Assembly: GCA_900314645.1 (NCBI GenBank)
Contig: OMWB01000007.1
Location: forward strand, 1-64,000
From: an uncultured Actinomycetes bacterium
GTDB taxonomy: Bacteria; Actinomycetota; Coriobacteriia; Coriobacteriales; Atopobiaceae
DNA length: 64,000 nucleotides
Direction: 5' to 3'
Positions 58,897-64,000 of the stretch are shown in pieces (the first letter of the stretch is position 1; each line of letters opens with the position of its first letter). A program made the position numbers and the translations under genes. The notes beneath the pieces are model-generated. The model was given only the letters and a program-made list of their open reading frames with translations. It had not been told where the DNA came from and did not search any database.

Positions 58897-59685
58897 TCAG
58901 GCGGTCTCGACCGCCTTGCGTTCATCGTCCGTGAGCAGGCGCCAGCAACCTGGCTGGACGCCCGAGAGCACAAGCGGGCCGAACTCGTCCCGATGCAGCC
59001 GCACGACCTCATGGCCGATCGCCGCGAGCATGCGCTTGACCTGGTGCTTCTTGCCCTCGTGGATTGAGAGGCCCACGACCGCGTGCCCGTACGGCATGCC
59101 CTCAGGGATGACGGGAAGGGCAGCCTCCTCATCGGGACGCAAAAGGCGCGCCTCGGCCGGCGCGGACATGCCGTCGTCAAGGCGGACGCCCTTGCGCAGA
59201 CGCTCGAGCTGCGCTGCCGTGGGGACGCCGCGCACAAGGGCAACATAGTGCTTCCACACATGCGTCGACGGGTGCAGCAAATGATGCGCAAGGTCTCCGT
59301 TGGTGGTGAACAGCAGAAGCCCCGTCGTATCGGTGTCGAGCCTTCCCACCGGGAATAGGCCAGGATAGCGGTCAGCCGGCACGATGGAGGCCACGCAGGC
59401 GCGTCCGTACGGGTCGGTCATGGTGGTGAGATATCCCCGCGGCTTGTTGAGCATCAGGTAGACATGCCCGTCACTCAGCCGAACCACCTTGCCGTCAACC
59501 GCGACCTCGTCAACGAGGGGGTCGACCTTGCTCCCCAGCTCGGTCACCACCGTGCCGTTCACGGTAACGCGTCCTGCAGTCATGAGGTTTTCGGAGCCAC
59601 GTCGGCTCGCCACGCCGGCGCGCGCCAGAAAGCGCTGCAGGCGCATGGGCACGATGCGCTCCTCGCCTGCGTTACCAGCGGTCAT
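58897..59685 (-). CDS. rluB: 23S rRNA pseudouridine synthase (RsuA/RluB family)
   Basis: 262 aa. An S4 RNA-binding domain (RLQRFLARAGVASRRGSENL, about 15-34), then the catalytic Asp in VGRLDTDTTGLLLF (about 110-123). The start is uncertain: ATG 59685 has GGAG nine bases upstream and overlaps scpB; GTG 59652 and ATG 59646 are alternatives nearer to the S4 domain. Follows scpB, as is usual in Gram-positives. Confidence 0.9.
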   Translation of the reverse strand: MTAGNAGEERIVPMRLQRFLARAGVASRRGSENLMTAGRVTVNGTVVTELGSKVDPLVDEVAVDGKVVRLSDGHVYLMLNKPRGYLTTMTDPYGRACVASIVPADRYPGLFPVGRLDTDTTGLLLFTTNGDLAHHLLHPSTHVWKHYVALVRGVPTAAQLERLRKGVRLDDGMSAPAEARLLRPDEEAALPVIPEGMPYGHAVVGLSIHEGKKHQVKRMLAAIGHEVVRLHRDEFGPLVLSGVQPGCWRLLTDDERKAVETA

Positions 59686-60409
59686 TTTCGTCATCTCCGG
59701 CAAGGTCCTCGCTCACCCAGTCGTAAGAGCGCCTCTCAACGCCATCCTGCTCGTAGCCGTCTTCCTCATCCAGGAGCGCCGCCTCTTCGTCAAGGTCGGC
59801 CGCGGTCTCCTCCAGCGTCGAGCCGATCGAGCGCCCGCTCAGGCGCTCGCGGATGAAGCGTCGGGCCTCCTCGTCAGGGGCAAAATCTTCGAGTGGCGGA
59901 ACCTCGCGGAGCGACTTGAGGCCAAACTTCTCGAGAAACACCGCGGTGGTGCCAAAGAGCGCCGCGCCTCCGCGGTCGGCCTCGTGGCCCACCTCGCGGA
60001 TGAGGCGCTTCTCCTTAAGCGAGGCGATCACGCCGTCGGAGTTGACGCCGCGCACGGCCTTGACGCCCTCGCGCGTGACGGGCTGGTGGTACGCGATTAC
60101 GGCCAACGTCTCGAGCGCCGCCTGCGAGAGGCGACGCGTGTCCCATCCGCGCACATAGCGCTCCACCTCGTCATGGTAGGCCGGGTGCGTGAACAGGCGC
60201 CAGCCGCCAGACACCTCACGCAACTGGAAGCCACGATTGGTGTCCGCATACTCGGCGGCGAGCTCGGCCAGGGCATCTGCCGCCTCACTCGGGGCAACGC
60301 CCAGCTCGCGTGCAAACTCGGTTGCCGGAACGGCATCCGTGGACACCAGCAACAGCGCCTCAAGGGCACCCTTCAGGGAATGCGAGGGAATGCGGTCAAG
60401 TTCCTGCAT
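59672..60409 (-). CDS. scpB: Segregation and condensation protein B
   Basis: 245 aa. Two winged-helix domains (about 12-165), with the family segment ALETLAVIAYHQPVTR (about 95-110). An acidic C-terminal tail of about 65 residues is longer than usual. Part of the SMC-ScpAB condensin. Overlaps scpA and rluB. Confidence 0.93.
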   Translation of the reverse strand: MQELDRIPSHSLKGALEALLLVSTDAVPATEFARELGVAPSEAADALAELAAEYADTNRGFQLREVSGGWRLFTHPAYHDEVERYVRGWDTRRLSQAALETLAVIAYHQPVTREGVKAVRGVNSDGVIASLKEKRLIREVGHEADRGGAALFGTTAVFLEKFGLKSLREVPPLEDFAPDEEARRFIRERLSGRSIGSTLEETAADLDEEAALLDEEDGYEQDGVERRSYDWVSEDLAGDDENDRW

Positions 60410-61218
60410 TACGCGTCCTCCTCAATGCTTGTGATCTCGCTGTCATCCAGCTCGAAGGCGGGGGCACCTTCCACACGCGCGATGTCAATCTCGCCGAAGA
60501 CCTCTGACTGCGTCACCCGAATCGACCCGCGTTTGAAGAGCTCCAGCACCGCAAGGAAGGTGGCGACCACGACCTCGGCGCTGCTCTGACCGTCGAGCAG
60601 GTCGGAGAACGTGAGGAGGGGCCGTGAGCGCGTCATGCGGTCTACTGAGGCGACGGTGAGCGCGATGGGCAGGCGCCGCGGCGCCACGTGTTCGGCCTCC
60701 AGCAACACCGTCTGGCGCCTGCTGTCAAGGTCTGCGCAGATGACCGCGAGCGATCGCAGCGTGATGCCCTCGAGGAAGTCGGGCATGAGGCCCAGAAACT
60801 CCGGGTCAGGGCCCGCCGTGCGCGGCTCCATGAGGGCCTCCGCCTCCATGCGACTGCCGAGGGCCGCGCCGGCGTTGCGGAACTGCTTGTAGGCGATTAG
60901 GCGGGCGATGAGCACCTCACGTGCCTCGTCGGGGGTGAGGTTGGCGAGGTCATCCTCGTCGTCCTCATCAAGCTGACGCTGGGGCCTGTCATCGGGCACG
61001 AGGGAGGCCGCCTTGATCTCGAGCAGCGTGGAGGCCACCAGCAGAAAGTCACTCGCCACGTCGAGGTCAAGCTCGCCCATGGCATCGACCTCAGCGAGGT
61101 ACTGCTCGGCAACCTGCGCGATAGCCACCTGCCCGATGTCCACCTTCTGGCGGCTCACCAAAGAGAGCAGCAGGTCAAAGGGTCCGGAGTAGGCCTGTGT
61201 GCGCACGCGGTAACTCAT
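60409..61218 (-). CDS. scpA: Segregation and condensation protein A
   Basis: 269 aa. The kleisin N-terminus YSGPFDLLLSLVSRQKVDI (about 9-27) binds SMC; the C-terminus is a winged helix (VATFLAVLELFKRG). The ATG overlaps the TGA of the site-2 protease gene (ATGA). Longer upstream frame rejected because it reads through that gene. Confidence 0.93.
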   Translation of the reverse strand: MSYRVRTQAYSGPFDLLLSLVSRQKVDIGQVAIAQVAEQYLAEVDAMGELDLDVASDFLLVASTLLEIKAASLVPDDRPQRQLDEDDEDDLANLTPDEAREVLIARLIAYKQFRNAGAALGSRMEAEALMEPRTAGPDPEFLGLMPDFLEGITLRSLAVICADLDSRRQTVLLEAEHVAPRRLPIALTVASVDRMTRSRPLLTFSDLLDGQSSAEVVVATFLAVLELFKRGSIRVTQSEVFGEIDIARVEGAPAFELDDSEITSIEEDA

Positions 61219-61925
61219 AGCGACCATCCTAGGAGCACATCGCTCAGCCTGCCCGCCGTCATGTCCAGCACCCATCCGATGGGGTCGATGCCCAAGACGC
61301 GGGGCCCCAGCCAGATCAGCGCAAAGGTGACGGGCAGGGCGTAGCGCTGCACCTGATACCACCACCGCCGAGCCTCGGGCGTCTTGAAGAGCGGGCTCAG
61401 CAGCTTTGAGCCGTCAAGCGGCGGGATAGGCAGCAAGTTGAAGAACGCGAGCGAGCAGTTCACCTGGATGTAGACCTGCAGCGCAAGCGGTAGCCACGCC
61501 AGAGGGTCAGATCCGATGAAGTAGAAGTACAGAGGCGCGGAAGCATCCCCGTACATCACCTTGAGGCAGACGTGATAGAGCACGGCGCCCACCAGCGCCT
61601 GCAACACGTTTGCGACAGGACCGGCCACCGCCACGATCACCTCGTCGCGTCGCGGGTTCTTCAGCCGATACGGGTTGTACGGAACCGGCTTCGCGTAAGC
61701 CATGTACCCGAAGCCCGACATCACCAGCAGAAACGGAAGCAGCACAGAACCAAACGGGTCGATGTGCGCGAGTGGGTTGATCGTGAGACGGCCCTGCTCT
61801 TTGGCCGTGTCGTCGCCGCAGCAGTGCGCGGCAAAGGCATGCCCAAACTCGTGCAGGGAGGCTGAGATGACCACCAAGCCGACGGCGAGAAGGTCGATGG
61901 CAAGCTCAATCCAGTCAATCGACAT
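61215..61925 (-). CDS. Site-2-protease-family membrane metalloprotease
   Basis: 236 aa with about six membrane segments. Metal site HEFGHAFAA (about 26-34) and NLLPIPPLDGSKLL (about 158-171) are both complete. It is the short S2P/M50B form that lies beside scpAB in many Gram-positive genomes. Substrate is unknown. Confidence 0.9.
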   Translation of the reverse strand: MSIDWIELAIDLLAVGLVVISASLHEFGHAFAAHCCGDDTAKEQGRLTINPLAHIDPFGSVLLPFLLVMSGFGYMAYAKPVPYNPYRLKNPRRDEVIVAVAGPVANVLQALVGAVLYHVCLKVMYGDASAPLYFYFIGSDPLAWLPLALQVYIQVNCSLAFFNLLPIPPLDGSKLLSPLFKTPEARRWWYQVQRYALPVTFALIWLGPRVLGIDPIGWVLDMTAGRLSDVLLGWSL

Positions 61926-61927
61926 GC

Positions 61928-62647
61928 CTACACCCCCGTCATCCTCATGCGCGCACGCAGCCGCGTCAACAACCAGTCAACCACAAACAGCACGAACGCC
62001 GCTATGCCAAAGTCCCCGCGAAAGGCCCCGTCAAAGGGCGTCGGGATAACGAGCACGCCAGCCAACTGCGGAGGCATCAGAGAGGTGACCGTCTCCACTA
62101 CCTGCAGAAGGCTGAGGCGCCCCACAAGCGACGGCACCGCCATGACAACCACCAAGGCACACATGCCGATGGCGGCCAGGCGCAGAAGCAAGATGAAGAG
62201 GAGCATGCCCACGAGCGCCCTGCGCCGGGGAACCGCAGTCATGCGTCCGGTGGACGAAGGCGTGGGCATGGCGTCGTCCGCATACGGCATGGAAGGCACG
62301 GCATTGATGGGCTGAGGCCGTGTGCGCTGGTTACGCCGCAGCGTACGGCCGTCATCCACGTCTGTCCTGCGTGTGGGTCGCCTGCGTCTCAGCACCGTTT
62401 GCTCTGCCGTGCCGCCGATAACCGTCGTGGGTTCGGGCATGGTGGATACGGTCTGCCCAGTCATGCTGGCCACGGTCTGCTCAGGCATGGTTGCCACCGT
62501 CGGCTGCGGGGCCATGACCGGGGCACCGAGCGGGTCCGTGCCGAGGTATTGCGTGGGAATCTCCCCCACCTCGTCAAGGGAGCGCAGCGCACGATCGACG
62601 TCGAGCGTGTCGTCCCAGTCAGATGTGCCGTAGTTCGGCGTCGTCAC
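61928..62647 (-). CDS. Disordered-N-terminus membrane protein of unknown function
   Basis: 239 aa from a GTG start. Residues about 1-135 are polar and low complexity, with repeats of [19 protein letters not shown] type and a basic stretch [13 protein letters not shown]. Two or three membrane helices follow (about 145-175 and 185-232). GTG at 62647 overlaps the TGA of the ABC-F gene (GTGA) and has AGGAGG seven bases upstream. The threonine-rich repeats could be kinase targets. No family recognised. Confidence 0.7.
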   Translation of the reverse strand: MTTPNYGTSDWDDTLDVDRALRSLDEVGEIPTQYLGTDPLGAPVMAPQPTVATMPEQTVASMTGQTVSTMPEPTTVIGGTAEQTVLRRRRPTRRTDVDDGRTLRRNQRTRPQPINAVPSMPYADDAMPTPSSTGRMTAVPRRRALVGMLLFILLLRLAAIGMCALVVVMAVPSLVGRLSLLQVVETVTSLMPPQLAGVLVIPTPFDGAFRGDFGIAAFVLFVVDWLLTRLRARMRMTGV

Positions 62648-64000
62648 GTGAGCGCCTCCTCCACCACGGCCGTCAGCTCGAGCCACTCCTCCTCAAGGGC
62701 CGGAATCTTCGCGGAAAGAGCGTTGTACTCGCGCATGGCCTTGTCAAAGCTGTCGGCGTCCGCATAGAGCTCCTCGGAGGCCATGAGTGCCATCAGCTCG
62801 TCGTAGCGCTTGCGCATCGGCTCAAGAGCTGCCTCTATCTCCTTCAGGCGCTTCCGCTCCTCCTTGAGGATCTTAGCCGCCGCCTGACGGGCCTCAGCCT
62901 CGGCGCGTTTCTGCTCCTTGGTCTTGATGTTACGGCCAACCGGCTTCGCGGGCTCCTCAGGCACGGCGGCACGCGAAGCGGGCGTGGTGCCCAGCTCCTC
63001 TGCCGCGCGTCCCTCAAGCTCTGCGCGCTTCCACAGGTAGTAGTCGTAGTCTCCGTCGTACACGGTGACCGTGTGGTCGCGCACGTCGATGACCTTGTTG
63101 GCGATGGCGCGCACCAAATGCTCGTCGTGGCTGATGAGGACGATGGTCCCCGCAAAGGTCTCGAGTGCCTTCTCCAGCACGTCCACGCTCTCGATGTCCA
63201 GGTGGTTGGTGGGCTCGTCAAGGCAGAGCAGCGGATCGGGCGCCACGAGCATCTTGGCAAGTGCCAGACGGGCACGCTCGCCACCAGAGAGCACGGAGAC
63301 ACGCTTCAGGACGTCGTCGCCATGGAAGAGGAACGCGCCCAAGAGCTGGCGCTCCTCCGATGAGGTCCATCCGGGAGCGACCTCGTCCATCTCGCCGAGC
63401 ACCGTGTTTCCCGCGTTGAGCGTCTCCAGCTGATGCTGGGCGTAGTAGGCCCGAGAGACGTTCTGGCCCAGCTCCACGGTGCCCCGCGTGGTGGGCTCGT
63501 GTCCAGTGATGAGCTTCATCAGCGTGGACTTGCCCGCGCCATTGGGACCTACCAGCACCACGTGGTCTCCGCGGTAGAGCTTCAGCGAGACGCCCTCGTA
63601 TACGAGGTTGTCCCCGTAGGCCTTGCTCACGTCGTCCAACGACACCACCATGTCGCCCGTACGCGGCGGCTCGGGGAAACGGAAGTGCACCTTCTTGGAC
63701 TGCTCGGGAAGCACCACGAGCTCGTTCTTGATCTTCTCCAGACGCTTCACGCGCTCCTGCACCTGCTTGGCCTTCGTAGGCTTGTAGCGGAAGCGGTCGA
63801 TGAACGTCTCCATGTGCTGGATGTCGCGCTCCTGCGCCGCGCGCTTGGCCTTGAGTTGCTCCAGGTTGTCCTCGCGCTGCTTGAGGTAACTCGCGTAGTT
63901 GCCGGTGTACGTGGTGAGGCGTCGGTTCTCGAGCGCCGCCACGTGGCTCACGCACGCGTCCATGAAGGCGCGGTCATGGCTCACGATGAGCACGGCGCCG
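62644..64000 (-). CDS. ABC-F ATPase, second copy (5' end outside the window)
   Basis: 452 residues seen, running past base 64000. The fragment starts inside the first ATPase domain ([20 protein letters not shown]), then the linker (about 40-100), then a full second domain: [48 protein letters not shown]. The C-terminal helical extension (about 320-450) is rich in Lys, Arg and Glu. It looks like the YdiF/YkpA type, different from the Uup-like gene at 41537. Confidence 0.9.
   Translation of the reverse strand, partial: GAVLIVSHDRAFMDACVSHVAALENRRLTTYTGNYASYLKQREDNLEQLKAKRAAQERDIQHMETFIDRFRYKPTKAKQVQERVKRLEKIKNELVVLPEQSKKVHFRFPEPPRTGDMVVSLDDVSKAYGDNLVYEGVSLKLYRGDHVVLVGPNGAGKSTLMKLITGHEPTTRGTVELGQNVSRAYYAQHQLETLNAGNTVLGEMDEVAPGWTSSEERQLLGAFLFHGDDVLKRVSVLSGGERARLALAKMLVAPDPLLCLDEPTNHLDIESVDVLEKALETFAGTIVLISHDEHLVRAIANKVIDVRDHTVTVYDGDYDYYLWKRAELEGRAAEELGTTPASRAAVPEEPAKPVGRNIKTKEQKRAEAEARQAAAKILKEERKRLKEIEAALEPMRKRYDELMALMASEELYADADSFDKAMREYNALSAKIPALEEEWLELTAVVEEALT

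Overview
The window is high-GC, AT-poor bacterial DNA with dense, tightly spaced genes. Strictly anaerobic redox genes (an [FeFe]-hydrogenase-like sensor, iron-sulfur flavodoxins, a fumarate-reductase-type flavoprotein), several PucR-type regulators and an actinobacterial-style housekeeping block point to an anaerobic, probably gut-dwelling member of the Coriobacteriia (Olsenella/Atopobiaceae-like). The class is inferred from gene content and style; the genus is a guess.

About 0-9.2 kb (all minus strand) holds a redox cluster. In transcription order it encodes an iron-sulfur flavodoxin, a fumarate-reductase-like FAD protein, a NuoG-N/GltD fusion, a stand-alone NuoF-like iron-sulfur protein, and a GlpA-like / GlpB-like / DUF1667 trio. 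About 9.3-13.6 kb has a PucR regulator divergent from butyrate kinase 1 and an OFA-type MFS carrier. About 13.7-19.4 kb carries a GH25 lipoprotein, a metallo-beta-lactamase-fold hydrolase, two small membrane proteins, a Pta/Ptb-type acyltransferase with butyrate kinase 2, and a fragment that looks like a dead Old-Yellow-Enzyme gene. About 19.4-23.2 kb (plus strand) is a signalling cassette: hydrogenase-PAS sensor, PP2C/SpoIIE phosphatase, Nif11-like small protein, orphan PTS IIB-like protein. About 23.2-30.6 kb carries ACP1-DUF35-thiolase, a second divergent PucR regulator, a second iron-sulfur flavodoxin, and ACP2-CocE hydrolase.

The main result is regulatory. Six promoters in the 11-31 kb part share a 16-bp dyad (roughly TTGTRC-N4-GYACAA), and each site lies only 108-130 bp from the start codon it appears to serve. 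The sites precede buk1-MFS, a membrane protein, pta-buk2, thiolase-DUF35-ACP1, flavodoxin 2 and ACP2-CocE. This unites scattered operons into one candidate regulon. I read it as a fermentative pathway that takes up a carboxylic acid, works on it with a thiolase/DUF35 C-C bond enzyme, two unusual acyl carrier proteins and an alpha/beta hydrolase, and conserves energy through acyl phosphate and butyrate-type kinases. The substrate cannot be read from the sequence.

From 30.8 kb on the content is more ordinary: a heterodimeric ABC exporter, an ornithine-cyclodeaminase-like protein, a two-component system, a TPR-like membrane protein, an ABC-F ATPase, endonuclease IV and DUF2207. Then follows a long housekeeping run on the minus strand (coaBC, cysteine desulfurase, rpe, gpsA, plsY, der, radical-SAM DUF512, ispH, plsC, cmk, rluB, scpB, scpA, site-2 protease, a second ABC-F). 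A single plus-strand SIR2-domain gene interrupts this run between der and the DUF512 gene. Two families of REPIN-like intergenic palindromes (A at 3.3 and 14.6 kb; B at 27.1 and 35.6 kb) share one architecture but not sequence. I saw no tRNA, rRNA, CRISPR array, IS element or phage gene.
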